This document shows positions 31,122 through 39,357 of a stretch of DNA of 64,000 bases, piece by piece (the first letter of the stretch is position 1; each line of letters opens with the position of its first letter). The position numbers were made by a program, and so were the translations under genes. Source of the DNA: Staphylococcus borealis. Lineage in GTDB: Bacteria > Bacillota > Bacilli > Staphylococcales > Staphylococcaceae. The stretch covers positions 248,001 to 312,000 of the forward strand of contig NZ_CUEE01000002.1 in NCBI RefSeq assembly GCF_001224225.1, written 5' to 3'. The notes beneath the pieces are model-generated. The model had not been told where the DNA came from. It did no database searches and saw only the letters and a list, made by a program, of their open reading frames with translations.

Positions 31122-31952
31122 ATGACAGTAGCCGAAAAAAAAGAATGGTATCTTGAGTATGAAATCACGGTTAACCGAGCAGGTTTACTAGGAGATATTT
31201 CAAGTTTACTTGGCATGTTAGGCATAAGCATTGTTACGATTAATGGGGTAGATCAAGGCCGACGAGGTTTATTAATTAAAACAGATAGTCTTGAAAAAGT
31301 TAATCGCTTTGAACATATAATCAATGAACTTAGTGAAATAGAAATAACCAAATTAAGAGTGCCTGAATTGCGTGATAGATTAGCTGTAAGGCATGGACGT
31401 TATATTGAACAAGACGCTGATGATAAAAAGACATTTCGTTTTGAACGTGAAGATTTAGGATTATTAGTTGATTTTTTGGCTGAACTTTTCAAAGAGGAAG
31501 GTCATAAGTTGATTGGTATCAGAGGTATGCCACGTGTAGGAAAAACCGAATCTATAGTAGCTGGAAGCGTATGTGCTCACAAACGTTGGTTATTTATAAG
31601 CTCTACTTTAATTAAGCAAACTGTACGCAGTTCACTTATTAAAGGGGAATATGATTCAAATCATGTCTATATTATTGATGGCGCTGTCACTGCTAGAGAA
31701 TCAAATCCTAAGCATCAAGAATTAGTTCGTGAAGTCATGACATTACCATCAATTAAGGTGGTTGAACATCCTGATTTATTTGTAGAATCAGGGAACTATA
31801 GCATGGATGATTTTGATTATATTATTGAATTGCGAGAGAATGAAAATCAAGAAATTGAATATGATCAAATGAAGCAACAAACGGTTAAAAGTAAAAATTC
31901 GCTAGACTTTGGAGAAGATATGTTTGGCGGAGGTTTTGGATTTTTTGAATAG
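31122..31952 (+). CDS. ymfK: DUF3388 protein with ACT-like N-terminus (YmfK-like)
   Basis: The N-terminal 75 residues (EWYLEYEITVNRAGLLGDISSLLGMLGISIVTINGVDQGRRGLLIKT) look like an ACT regulatory domain. The rest has GIRGMPRVGKTESIV, similar to a Walker A loop, and a C-terminal acidic Gly/Phe tail MFGGGFGFFE. The ATG at 31122 has GGGGCGG as ribosome site; TTG at 31119 is possible. B. subtilis ymfK stands at the same place. Function is unknown; ligand sensing coupled to nucleotide binding is an inference. Confidence 0.85.
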   Translation: MTVAEKKEWYLEYEITVNRAGLLGDISSLLGMLGISIVTINGVDQGRRGLLIKTDSLEKVNRFEHIINELSEIEITKLRVPELRDRLAVRHGRYIEQDADDKKTFRFEREDLGLLVDFLAELFKEEGHKLIGIRGMPRVGKTESIVAGSVCAHKRWLFISSTLIKQTVRSSLIKGEYDSNHVYIIDGAVTARESNPKHQELVREVMTLPSIKVVEHPDLFVESGNYSMDDFDYIIELRENENQEIEYDQMKQQTVKSKNSLDFGEDMFGGGFGFFE

Positions 31953-31973
31953 TGGTTGTGGAGGCTTTTGAAA

Positions 31974-32366
31974 GTGAAGACAATTGGTGAAACATTGAAA
32001 GGTAGACGCGAAAGATTAGGTATGACTTTAGCAGAGTTAGAAGAGCGTACTCAAATTAAACGTGATACGCTTAAATTAATCGAAGAAAACCGCTTTGATG
32101 AATTAGCGAAAGTGGACTATGCAGAGGGATTTATTCGCCGATATGCGAGTGTAGTAAATATAGATTCATATCAATTGATACAAGCGCATCGTGAGGAAAT
32201 ACCGGATAGTCAACATCAATTAAATGAACTTCTGAACAGATACCATAATAATGAAGCGCCTACATATCGCACTAAAGATAAAGAACCTCTACAATTAATG
32301 ATATTAATTGGCGGTATTATTGTAATTACGTTTATCTTATGGGTCTTAGCTGTGTTACTATTATAA
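31974..32366 (+). CDS. ymfM: RodZ-like helix-turn-helix membrane protein (YmfM)
   Basis: The Cro/C1-type HTH (TIGETLKGRRERLGMTLAELEERTQIKRDTLKLIEENRFDEL) is followed by a linker and one C-terminal membrane segment (LMILIGGIIVITFILWVLAVLLL). This is the RodZ/YmfM plan, though staphylococci are cocci. GTG at 31974 is 9 nt from GGAGG and gives 130 residues; TTG at 31968 and 31956 are alternatives. It lies between ymfK and pgsA as in B. subtilis. A role in cell-envelope morphology or as a membrane-bound regulator is inferred from the family. Confidence 0.85.
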   Translation: MKTIGETLKGRRERLGMTLAELEERTQIKRDTLKLIEENRFDELAKVDYAEGFIRRYASVVNIDSYQLIQAHREEIPDSQHQLNELLNRYHNNEAPTYRTKDKEPLQLMILIGGIIVITFILWVLAVLLL

Positions 32367-32399
32367 AATAAGAGATAAAATTAGAAATGAGGCTTTAAC

Positions 32400-32975
32400 A
32401 TGAATATACCAAATCAAATCACGATTTTTAGGGTAATATTAATTCCAGTTTTCATTTTATTTGCTCTAGTGAACTTTGGATTTGGCAATGTATCTATTTT
32501 AGGTGGATTTGACATCCGCATTGAGCAACTTATTGCTGCAATTATCTTTATTGTAGCTTCTTTAAGTGACTTTCTTGATGGATACTTAGCTAGAAAATGG
32601 CAACTTGTAACGAATATGGGTAAATTTTTAGATCCTTTAGCCGACAAATTACTCGTTTCAAGTGCATTAATTGTTATGGTCCAATTAGGACTTACGAATT
32701 CTGTCGTAGCCATTATTATTATCGCACGTGAATTTGCAGTTACAGGATTACGATTATTACAAATTGAGCAAGGTTTTGTAAGTGCGGCAGGACAATTAGG
32801 CAAAATTAAAACTGCTGTGACTATGGTTGCAATTATCTGGATTTTACTGGGTGATTTATTAGCAACATGGATTGGCATTCAAATAGGCCAAGTATTACTT
32901 TATATTGGTGTTTTATTTACGATTTTATCTGGTATTGAATACTTTTATAAAGGTAGAGATGTTTTTAAACATTAA
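32400..32975 (+). CDS. pgsA: CDP-diacylglycerol-glycerol-3-phosphate 3-phosphatidyltransferase
   Basis: PgsA makes phosphatidylglycerophosphate from CDP-DAG and glycerol-3-phosphate, the first step to phosphatidylglycerol. The 191-residue membrane protein has the full CDP-alcohol phosphotransferase signature, [27 protein letters not shown], with the DG-AR-G-D-D residues. Changes in this gene are known to affect daptomycin response in staphylococci. ATG at 32400 after GAGGCTTTAAC. A strong terminator follows. Confidence 0.96.
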   Translation: MNIPNQITIFRVILIPVFILFALVNFGFGNVSILGGFDIRIEQLIAAIIFIVASLSDFLDGYLARKWQLVTNMGKFLDPLADKLLVSSALIVMVQLGLTNSVVAIIIIAREFAVTGLRLLQIEQGFVSAAGQLGKIKTAVTMVAIIWILLGDLLATWIGIQIGQVLLYIGVLFTILSGIEYFYKGRDVFKH

Positions 32976-32989
32976 ATTAGTGAAAATAT

Positions 32990-33047
32990 AACCAAGAATA
33001 CTAGTGAATAGAAAGACAACGCTATTCCTAGTTATTCTTGGTTTTTT
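32990..33047 (+). terminator. Terminator after pgsA
   Basis: The long imperfect stem starts AACCAAGAATA at 32990 and closes with TATTCTTGGTT at 33033-33043, then TTTT. An inner pairing CTAG/CTAG and GAATAG/CTATTC extends the helix. It separates pgsA from cinA. Confidence 0.88.
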
Positions 33048-33132
33048 AAGTTTAAATTTTAGAATAAGCGCCATTCGATGCATTATAATAATAGATGTCG
33101 TGTAAGAATTATCACTATAGGGAGAAATGAAC

Positions 33133-34254
33133 ATGAATATTTCAATTATTGCTGTAGGTTCAGAACTTTTATTGGGCCAAATTGCCAATACAAATGGACA
33201 ATATTTATCAAGATTATTTAACAGTATTGGAAAAAGTGTCGTTGAACATACGGTTATTGGAGACAATCCGCAAAGATTAGAACGTGTAATTAAAGACGGG
33301 TTAAAACGATATGACACAATTGTGTTCACTGGAGGATTAGGACCTACGAAAGACGATTTAACAAAGCATACTGTTGCAAAAGTGCTTGGTAAAAATCTAG
33401 TAACTGATGCTACAGCATTAGAATATATAGAAAATTATTTTAAAGAACAAGGTCAAGAAATGACGCCGAATAATAAACAACAAGCGTTAGTTATTGAAGG
33501 TGCTAAAGTATTACAGAATCACTATGGAATGGCACCAGGTATGTTAGTGGAAATAGAAGATAAGAAAGTTATTTTGTTACCTGGTCCGCCAAGTGAAATG
33601 AAACCAATGGCCAAAAATGAATTATTACCTTGTTTAATGGATGACGATAGCGTTATTTTTTCAGAACAATTGAGATTTGCTGGAATTGGAGAATCTAAAG
33701 TTGAAACTGAATTAATGGATTTAATCGATCATCAAGATAACCCAACCATCGCACCGTTAGCTGGTACGCATGAAGTATATATAAGATTAACTGCCAATGC
33801 CGATACGAAAAATGAATGTAAAAACTTAATTGAACCTACTAAGAATGCAATTCTTGATAGAATTGGGAAATATTATTATGGTTCAGATGATATTGTAATT
33901 GAACAAGCACTAATGAATGCTATGGATACACGCTTTAGTCTATATGATGGTGTGACTAATGGCGCACTGTACACACGATTAAAAAATTATGATACCAATC
34001 ATCTTTTAGAGGGACAATTGCCAGATTCCCGTGTCTTTATCTCTGAGATAGATAATATTGAAGATAAACTCAAAAACGCAACACAATATGTAAAAGATTT
34101 ATATAAAACTAAATTGGGTATAGCGTTATTACATGATCAAGAGCAAGTTTATCTTGGATATAGCGATGAACGTGTATTTATATTTGAAACATTTAAAATG
34201 CCGTTAAAACGAAATATATTACAAAACAGAAGTCAAAATTATGCCATGATATAA
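33133..34254 (+). CDS. cinA: CinA-like protein with reduced C-terminal domain
   Basis: CinA proteins hydrolyse nucleotide pyrophosphates such as ADP-ribose with the N-terminal MoaB-like domain, and deamidate NMN with the C-terminal domain. Here the N-terminal domain is intact (IIAVGSELLLGQIANTNG, TGGLGPTKDDLT, LLPGPPSEM). The C-terminal part is short and lacks the ESCTGG active-site motif (RFSLYDGVTNGALYTRL stands in its place). ATG at 33133 is 8 nt from GGAG and gives 373 residues against about 410 for most members. It precedes recA, as the competence-linked cinA-recA pair does elsewhere. Confidence 0.93.
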   Translation: MNISIIAVGSELLLGQIANTNGQYLSRLFNSIGKSVVEHTVIGDNPQRLERVIKDGLKRYDTIVFTGGLGPTKDDLTKHTVAKVLGKNLVTDATALEYIENYFKEQGQEMTPNNKQQALVIEGAKVLQNHYGMAPGMLVEIEDKKVILLPGPPSEMKPMAKNELLPCLMDDDSVIFSEQLRFAGIGESKVETELMDLIDHQDNPTIAPLAGTHEVYIRLTANADTKNECKNLIEPTKNAILDRIGKYYYGSDDIVIEQALMNAMDTRFSLYDGVTNGALYTRLKNYDTNHLLEGQLPDSRVFISEIDNIEDKLKNATQYVKDLYKTKLGIALLHDQEQVYLGYSDERVFIFETFKMPLKRNILQNRSQNYAMI

Positions 34255-34306
34255 TTATTAAATTGGTTTAAATAATGTTTCTTTGTGAAAATATGAGCAC
34301 TTATTG

Positions 34307-34320
34307 AGTACGTTTGTTCG
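34307..34320 (+). promoter_or_regulatory. Degenerate second LexA box
   Basis: AGTACGTTTGTTCG matches eight of the ten fixed positions in CGAAC-N4-GTTCG; the right half is perfect. It stands 28 nt upstream of the main site. It may help LexA binding to the recA promoter or be chance. Confidence 0.4.
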
Positions 34321-34348
34321 ATTTTGTGATTAGACACTTCAATAAAAG

Positions 34349-34362
34349 CGAACAAATATTCG
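34349..34362 (+). promoter_or_regulatory. recA: LexA (SOS) box of recA
   Basis: CGAACAAATATTCG agrees with the Gram-positive SOS box CGAAC-N4-GTTCG at 9 of 10 fixed positions (A for G in the right half). It ends 9 nt before the -35, so LexA bound here would block recA transcription until DNA damage. Confidence 0.88.
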
Positions 34363-34371
34363 CAAAAAAAC

Positions 34372-34400
34372 TTGTAATTAGATTCAAATGAATGTATAGT
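34372..34400 (+). promoter_or_regulatory. recA: recA promoter
   Basis: TTGTAA (34372-34377), a 17-bp spacer and TATAGT (34395-34400) form a good sigma-A promoter, about 50 nt before the start codon. The LexA box lies just upstream of the -35. Confidence 0.8.
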
Positions 34401-34451
34401 ATTAATTAAGATATTAATACGAGGATTAACTCATTAATAGGAGGTTTCGCT

Positions 34452-35498
34452 TTGGATAATGATCGTCAAAAAGCTTTAGATACAGTTATAAAAAATATGG
34501 AAAAATCTTTCGGTAAAGGTGCCGTTATGAAACTAGGCGACAACAAAGGACGTCGTGTTTCAAGTGTATCAAGTGGCTCAGTTACTTTAGATAATGCACT
34601 TGGTGTAGGAGGTTATCCTAAAGGTAGAATCATTGAGATTTATGGTCCAGAAAGTTCTGGTAAAACTACAGTAGCTTTACATGCTATTGCTGAAGTACAG
34701 AAGAATGGTGGCGTTGCTGCATTCATCGATGCCGAACACGCATTGGATCCAGTATATGCTGAAGCACTAGGTGTAGATATTGATAATTTATATCTATCAC
34801 AACCAGACCATGGTGAACAAGGTTTAGAAATTGCCGAAGCTTTTGTTCGAAGTGGTGCAGTAGATATAGTAGTAGTTGACTCTGTTGCAGCATTAACACC
34901 TAAAGCAGAAATTGAAGGTGAGATGGGTGACACACATGTAGGACTTCAAGCCCGTTTAATGTCACAAGCACTACGTAAATTATCTGGTGCCATTTCAAAA
35001 TCGAATACTACGGCTATATTCATTAACCAAATACGTGAAAAAGTTGGTGTTATGTTTGGTAACCCTGAAACTACACCAGGTGGACGTGCGTTAAAATTCT
35101 ATAGCTCTGTACGTTTAGAAGTTCGTCGTGCTGAACAGTTAAAACAAGGACAAGAAATTGTTGGTAATAGAACTAAGATTAAAGTTGTAAAAAATAAAGT
35201 TGCACCTCCATTTAGAGTTGCCGAAGTAGACATCATGTATGGTCAAGGTATCTCTAAAGAAGGTGAATTGATTGATCTAGGTGTTGAAAATGATATCGTA
35301 GATAAGTCAGGTGCATGGTACTCTTATAACGGTGATCGCATGGGTCAAGGTAAAGAAAATGTAAAAACGTATCTTAAAGAAAATCCACAAGTTAAAGAAG
35401 AAATTGATCGTAAATTACGAGAAAAACTTGGTATTTTTGATGGTGATGTTGAGGATAAAGAAGAAGATGCGCCTCAAACATTATTTGATGAAGAATAG
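34452..35498 (+). CDS. recA: Recombinase RecA
   Basis: RecA coats single-stranded DNA for strand exchange and triggers LexA self-cleavage. The start is TTG at 34452 after AGGAGGTTTCGCT. The 348 residues include Walker A GPESSGKT (65-72), the diagnostic [34 protein letters not shown] (L2 loop region) and an acidic tail [18 protein letters not shown]. It is under LexA control by the box upstream. A long structured terminator-like element follows. Confidence 0.98.
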   Translation: MDNDRQKALDTVIKNMEKSFGKGAVMKLGDNKGRRVSSVSSGSVTLDNALGVGGYPKGRIIEIYGPESSGKTTVALHAIAEVQKNGGVAAFIDAEHALDPVYAEALGVDIDNLYLSQPDHGEQGLEIAEAFVRSGAVDIVVVDSVAALTPKAEIEGEMGDTHVGLQARLMSQALRKLSGAISKSNTTAIFINQIREKVGVMFGNPETTPGGRALKFYSSVRLEVRRAEQLKQGQEIVGNRTKIKVVKNKVAPPFRVAEVDIMYGQGISKEGELIDLGVENDIVDKSGAWYSYNGDRMGQGKENVKTYLKENPQVKEEIDRKLREKLGIFDGDVEDKEEDAPQTLFDEE

Positions 35499-35602
35499 CG
35501 TTTAAAACTTTAATTTTGAATTAAACACATGTATATTAATTTACTTGAAACGTATGAGTAAACAAAACGATTCATTTAAATAGTTGCTTGAAACATGATA
35601 AG

Positions 35603-35694
35603 AGTCTTCTACATTTGATAAGCTACTTTCGTTATGGACAATGAAAAAAGTGTCAACAGAAGTAGTGTATTAGTAAAATGTAGTAGACTTTTTT
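35603..35694 (+). terminator. Long structured element downstream of recA
   Basis: Outer arms AGTCTTCTACATTT (35603-35616) and its partner ending AGTAGACT (35676-35689; 13 of 14 pairs) are followed by TTTTTT. Inside, CTACTTT (35623) pairs with GAAGTAG (35659) and GTTATGGACA (35631) partly pairs with TGTCAAC (35651). The four nested helices make an unusually elaborate hairpin of about 87 nt. It probably terminates recA, or is a small RNA with its own terminator. Confidence 0.65.
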
Positions 35695-35860
35695 GTTATA
35701 TAAAAATAGAACTTTCAATGAATACATAGTTTGAGAAAACGTTATAAATAGTGATAGCAATTTACTATATGGCATAGAATTTAACAAACACTTAAATAAA
35801 ATGAATTCAATTAAATAGATATCCCGGTTGTACATGACCCAACACAAGAAATCACACCAA

Positions 35861-36016
35861 GAAATTCAACAAGCAAAGCAAGTTGGGGATCGGGGCCCCA
35901 GCAAAGAGAATTTCCATAAGAAATTCAACAAGCAAAGCAAGGTGGGGATTGGGGCCCCAGCAAAGAGAATTTCCATAAGAAATTCAACAAGCAAAGCAAG
36001 CTGGGGATCGGGGCTT
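35861..36016 (+). repeat. 59-bp tandem repeat of STAR type
   Basis: Three copies, the last cut short, begin with GAAATTCAACAAGCAAAG at 35861, 35920 and 35979, an exact 59-bp period. The GGGGCCCC palindrome stands at 35892 and 35951. On the minus strand each unit reads CTTTGCTGGGGCCCC, which fits the Staphylococcus aureus repeat (STAR) core T-N-TGTTG-N-GGCCC except for C in place of T. An open frame through it (35828-36112) is an artefact. The rest of the 671-bp recA-rny gap is AT-rich. Confidence 0.85.
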
Positions 36017-36169
36017 GGAATGAATGACCATCACACCAGTGCAATTTCATATCTTGACACTAACAAGTTAATAAACGTACAATTGATATGTATAATTATT
36101 ATACATTCATAAAAATCATGAAGAGATTTTGATATACAAAGCAAATACCTAGAAAAAGGAGGTGTTTAT

Positions 36170-37729
36170 GTGAATTTATTAAACCTCCTACTCATTTTGC
36201 TGGGGATTATTCTAGGGGTTGTTGTGGGGTATATTGTAGCCCGAAATTTATTGCATCAAAAGCAATTACAAGCTAGACAAACTGCTGATGATATTATTAA
36301 GCAAGGTCATAAAGAAGCTGATAATATCAAAAAAGAAAAATTATTAGAGGCAAAAGAAGAAAACCAAATCATAAGAGAACAAACTGAATCAGAACTACGT
36401 GAAAGACGTGGTGAGCTTCAAAGACAAGAAGCCCGACTTCTTCAAAAAGAGGAAAATTTAGATCGAAAATCTGATCTTCTTGATAAAAAAGATGAGATTT
36501 TAGAACAAAAGGAATCTAAACTTGAAGAAAGACAACAACAAGTAGATGCAAAAGAGAGTAGTGTTCAAACATTAATAATGAAGCATGAACAAGAATTAGA
36601 ACGCATCTCCGGTCTCACTCAAGAAGAAGCTGTTAATGAACAACTTCAAAGGGTTGAACAAGAACTGTCACAAGATATTGCTGTACTTGTTAAAGAAAAA
36701 GAAAAAGAAGCTAAAGAAAAAGTTGATAAAAAAGCAAAAGAATTATTGGCTACTACCGTACAACGTTTAGCTGCTGATCATACGACAGAATCAACAGTTT
36801 CAGTAGTTAATTTACCAAATGATGAGATGAAAGGTCGCATAATTGGTAGAGAAGGTAGAAATATTAGAACTTTAGAAACATTAACAGGTATTGATTTAAT
36901 CATTGATGATACACCAGAAGCAGTCATTTTATCTGGTTTTGATCCAATTAGACGTGAAATCGCGCGTACTGCATTAGTTAATTTAGTCTCAGATGGACGT
37001 ATCCATCCAGGCAGAATAGAAGAAATGGTTGATAAAGCTAGAAAAGAAGTAGATGACATTATAAGAGATGCTGGTGAACAAGCCACATTTGAAATTAATG
37101 TTCATAACATGCACCCAGACTTAGTTAAAGTTTTAGGTCGTCTTAATTATAGAACAAGCTATGGTCAAAACGTCTTAAAACATTCAATTGAAGTAGCGCA
37201 TTTATCAGGAATGTTAGCTGCTGAACTAGGGGAAGATGTCAGCTTAGCCAAACGTGCTGGATTGCTTCATGATGTAGGTAAAGCCATCGATCATGAAGTT
37301 GAAGGAAGTCACGTAGAAATTGGTGTTGAACTAGCTAAGAAATATGCAGAAAATGACACTGTCATTAATGCAATTCATTCACATCACGGTGATGTAGAAC
37401 CTACGTCAATCATATCTATTTTGGTAGCAGCTGCTGATGCATTATCTGCAGCAAGACCAGGTGCTCGTAAAGAGACATTAGAGAATTATATACGTAGATT
37501 GGAACGTTTAGAAACACTTTCTGAAGGTTATGATGGTGTTGAAAAAGCATTCGCAATCCAAGCAGGTCGAGAAATAAGAGTCATTGTATCACCTGAGGAA
37601 ATAGACGACTTGAAGTCACACAGGTTGGCTAGAGACATTAAATCACAAATTGAAGATGAACTACAATATCCTGGTCACATCAAAGTGACAGTTGTAAGAG
37701 AGACAAGAGCAGTAGAGTATGCGAAATAA
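36170..37729 (+). CDS. rny: Ribonuclease Y
   Basis: RNase Y is the membrane-anchored endonuclease that starts mRNA decay in Firmicutes. The start is GTG at 36170 after AAGGAGGTG. An N-terminal membrane helix ([19 protein letters not shown]) precedes a long coiled coil (about 30-200), a KH domain ([21 protein letters not shown]) and the HD domain with [10 protein letters not shown] and HSHHGD. Length is 519. It lies next to ymdB, as in B. subtilis. Confidence 0.97.
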   Translation: MNLLNLLLILLGIILGVVVGYIVARNLLHQKQLQARQTADDIIKQGHKEADNIKKEKLLEAKEENQIIREQTESELRERRGELQRQEARLLQKEENLDRKSDLLDKKDEILEQKESKLEERQQQVDAKESSVQTLIMKHEQELERISGLTQEEAVNEQLQRVEQELSQDIAVLVKEKEKEAKEKVDKKAKELLATTVQRLAADHTTESTVSVVNLPNDEMKGRIIGREGRNIRTLETLTGIDLIIDDTPEAVILSGFDPIRREIARTALVNLVSDGRIHPGRIEEMVDKARKEVDDIIRDAGEQATFEINVHNMHPDLVKVLGRLNYRTSYGQNVLKHSIEVAHLSGMLAAELGEDVSLAKRAGLLHDVGKAIDHEVEGSHVEIGVELAKKYAENDTVINAIHSHHGDVEPTSIISILVAAADALSAARPGARKETLENYIRRLERLETLSEGYDGVEKAFAIQAGREIRVIVSPEEIDDLKSHRLARDIKSQIEDELQYPGHIKVTVVRETRAVEYAK

Positions 37730-37734
37730 TTTTT

Positions 37735-37764
37735 AACAGATCCAATTTTTGGATCTGTTTTTTT
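37735..37764 (+). terminator. Terminator after rny
   Basis: AACAGATCCA at 37735-37744 pairs perfectly with TGGATCTGTT at 37750-37759, and a T-run to 37764 follows. It is 6 nt after the rny stop. With the opposing terminator at 37897 it insulates the rny 3' end. Confidence 0.93.
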
Positions 37765-37896
37765 GTGCCTTTAAAGTGTCATTTAATAGTTAAAAATGAG
37801 GCCATACCGTAAAAGAAGTATCAGGTGAACTTTAATATATGAAAGGGAGAACTTGAAAATTAAATGACCATTTGTCATACTTCAATTTTAAGATAT

Positions 37897-37931
37897 AAAA
37901 AGGAGCAAGATAAATTTCTTTATCTCACTCC
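37897..37931 (-). terminator. Terminator for the minus-strand gene at 38055
   Basis: On the minus strand GGAGTGAGATAAA (from 37931) pairs with TTTATCTTGCTCC (to 37902), then comes a T-run at 37901-37897. It lies 124 nt beyond the stop of the 71-residue gene and supports that gene being transcribed. The rest of 37765-38054 shows no gene. Confidence 0.75.
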
Positions 37932-38054
37932 GAGCCAATGATTGAACATTAATGCAAATGTACAACTTAACACTTAAAATTCAATCGCTTATAATAATTG
38001 TTAAATGTAAACTTAAAATATTTTTGTGTTTTACTTAATTGATGATTTAATAAA

Positions 38055-38270
38055 TTATTTAAGTTGTAAATCAGTTTTTTTCAATTCAGAAATAATTTCT
38101 GCTGTATCATAACAATTAGTAGCAATATTTGAGTATCTTTCCGCTAAACGATAAGCATTGATGTATAATTCAAGACTTTCTTTAGCAATGTCTTCTGCAT
38201 CTTCTGATTTAGACGGATTAGATTTTACCACTAATTCTGCAAACTTCTCTGGATCAATATTAATTGACAT
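38055..38270 (-). CDS. Small protein of unknown function, 71 residues
   Basis: I do not recognise a named function. The product, MSINIDPEKFAELVVKSNPS and so on, is helical and acidic in its middle (KSEDAEDIAKESLELYINAYRLAERYSNIATNCYDTAE), with no signal or membrane segment. The minus-strand ribosome site AGGAG is about 13 nt from the ATG, rather far. Reasons to accept it are the good codon use, the terminator beyond its stop, and the location in a 700-bp gap between two plus-strand genes. Small cytoplasmic proteins of this kind occur in many staphylococci. Confidence 0.7.
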   Translation of the reverse strand: MSINIDPEKFAELVVKSNPSKSEDAEDIAKESLELYINAYRLAERYSNIATNCYDTAEIISELKKTDLQLK

Positions 38271-38429
38271 GTAAATTTTACAACTCCTATTATTTTTGTT
38301 AAATCTATCTTAACATATGTTGTATACATGCTAAAGTAAATAGATATCTAATTTAAAAAGAGTGAGAATATCCTCTTTTATTATAGCCCTATATGAATTA
38401 AACTATTTTTATGAGAGGATGAACATTCA

Positions 38430-39224
38430 ATGAGAATATTATTTATTGGCGATATCGTAGGAAAAGTTGGAAGAAATGCGATTGCTGAATATTTACCTAA
38501 AATTAAACAATCTTATAGACCGACTGTAAGTATCGTTAATGCTGAAAATGCAGCACATGGTAAAGGTTTAACTGAAAAATTGTATAAGCAATTATTAAGA
38601 GATGGTGTAGATTTCATGACAATGGGCAATCATACATATGGACAACGTGAAATTTATGATTTTATTGATAATGCAAATAGAATGGTTAGACCAGCAAATT
38701 TTCCTAGTGAAGCACCTGGTGTAGGTATGAGATTTATTCAAATTAATGATATTAAATTAGCGATTATAAATTTACAGGGACGTTCATTTATGCAAGATAT
38801 AGATGACCCTTTTAAAAAAGCTGATCAACTAATTGAAGAAGCTAAAAAAGAAACGAATTACATTTTTGTAGATTTCCACGCGGAAACGACATCAGAAAAA
38901 AACGCAATGGGATGGTATTTAGATGGCAGAGTCAGTGCGGTAGTTGGAACGCATACACATATTCAAACATCGGATGAACGTGTGCTTCCTAATGGTACGG
39001 GTTATATCACAGATGTAGGTATGACAGGGTATTATGACGGAATACTCGGAATTAATCGTGATGAAGTCATTGAACGATTTATCACAAGCTTGCCACAACG
39101 TCATGTTGTGCCGAATGATGGCAGAAGTGTTCTTTCAGGTGTTATTATAGATTTAGATAAAGAAGGAAAAACTAAGCATATTGAAAGAATACTCATCAAC
39201 GACGATCATCCTTTTAATAAATAA
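38430..39224 (+). CDS. ymdB: YmdB-type metallophosphoesterase
   Basis: This is a dimetal phosphodiesterase of the calcineurin-like class, 264 residues. It shows IGDIVGKVGRNAI at the N-terminus (Asp8), NAENAAHGKGL, TMGNHTYGQREIYDFI, VDFHAETTSEKNAM and VVGTHTHIQTSDER, the metal ligand motifs. The B. subtilis homologue hydrolyses cAMP-like nucleotides and affects biofilm and motility decisions. It lies after rny, as in B. subtilis. ATG at 38430 after AGAGGATGAACA. Confidence 0.95.
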   Translation: MRILFIGDIVGKVGRNAIAEYLPKIKQSYRPTVSIVNAENAAHGKGLTEKLYKQLLRDGVDFMTMGNHTYGQREIYDFIDNANRMVRPANFPSEAPGVGMRFIQINDIKLAIINLQGRSFMQDIDDPFKKADQLIEEAKKETNYIFVDFHAETTSEKNAMGWYLDGRVSAVVGTHTHIQTSDERVLPNGTGYITDVGMTGYYDGILGINRDEVIERFITSLPQRHVVPNDGRSVLSGVIIDLDKEGKTKHIERILINDDHPFNK

Positions 39225-39271
39225 TTTGAAACCATTCATAGACGATTGGATATAGTCCATTAGTATGAATT

Positions 39272-39317
39272 TAAATAATTGCCACTGTTGTCATAGTAAG
39301 ACGGTGGTTATTTTTGT
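39272..39317 (+). terminator. Probable terminator before korA
   Basis: AATAATTGCCAC at 39274-39285 pairs with GTGGTTATT at 39304-39312, with TTTTT after it. It would end ymdB transcription. The korA ribosome site AGGAGG is 27 nt further on. Confidence 0.6.
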
Positions 39318-39357
39318 TATGATTTATTATGAATTAATTCCACAGGAGGCATATGAT

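Noticed and set aside
32414..32878. 154-codon minus-strand open frame opposite pgsA
   Set aside because: The plus-strand pgsA is certain; the antisense peptide is a low-complexity shadow.
35861..36016. Possible CRISPR array
   Set aside because: The whole 59-bp unit is repeated with no unique spacers, there are only about 2.6 units, and no cas gene is near.
35828..36112. Open frame of 94 codons (MYMTQHKKSHQEIQQAKQ...)
   Set aside because: It is the translation of the 59-bp repeat in one frame: the peptide repeats with the DNA, there is no ribosome site, and it ends in plain spacer.
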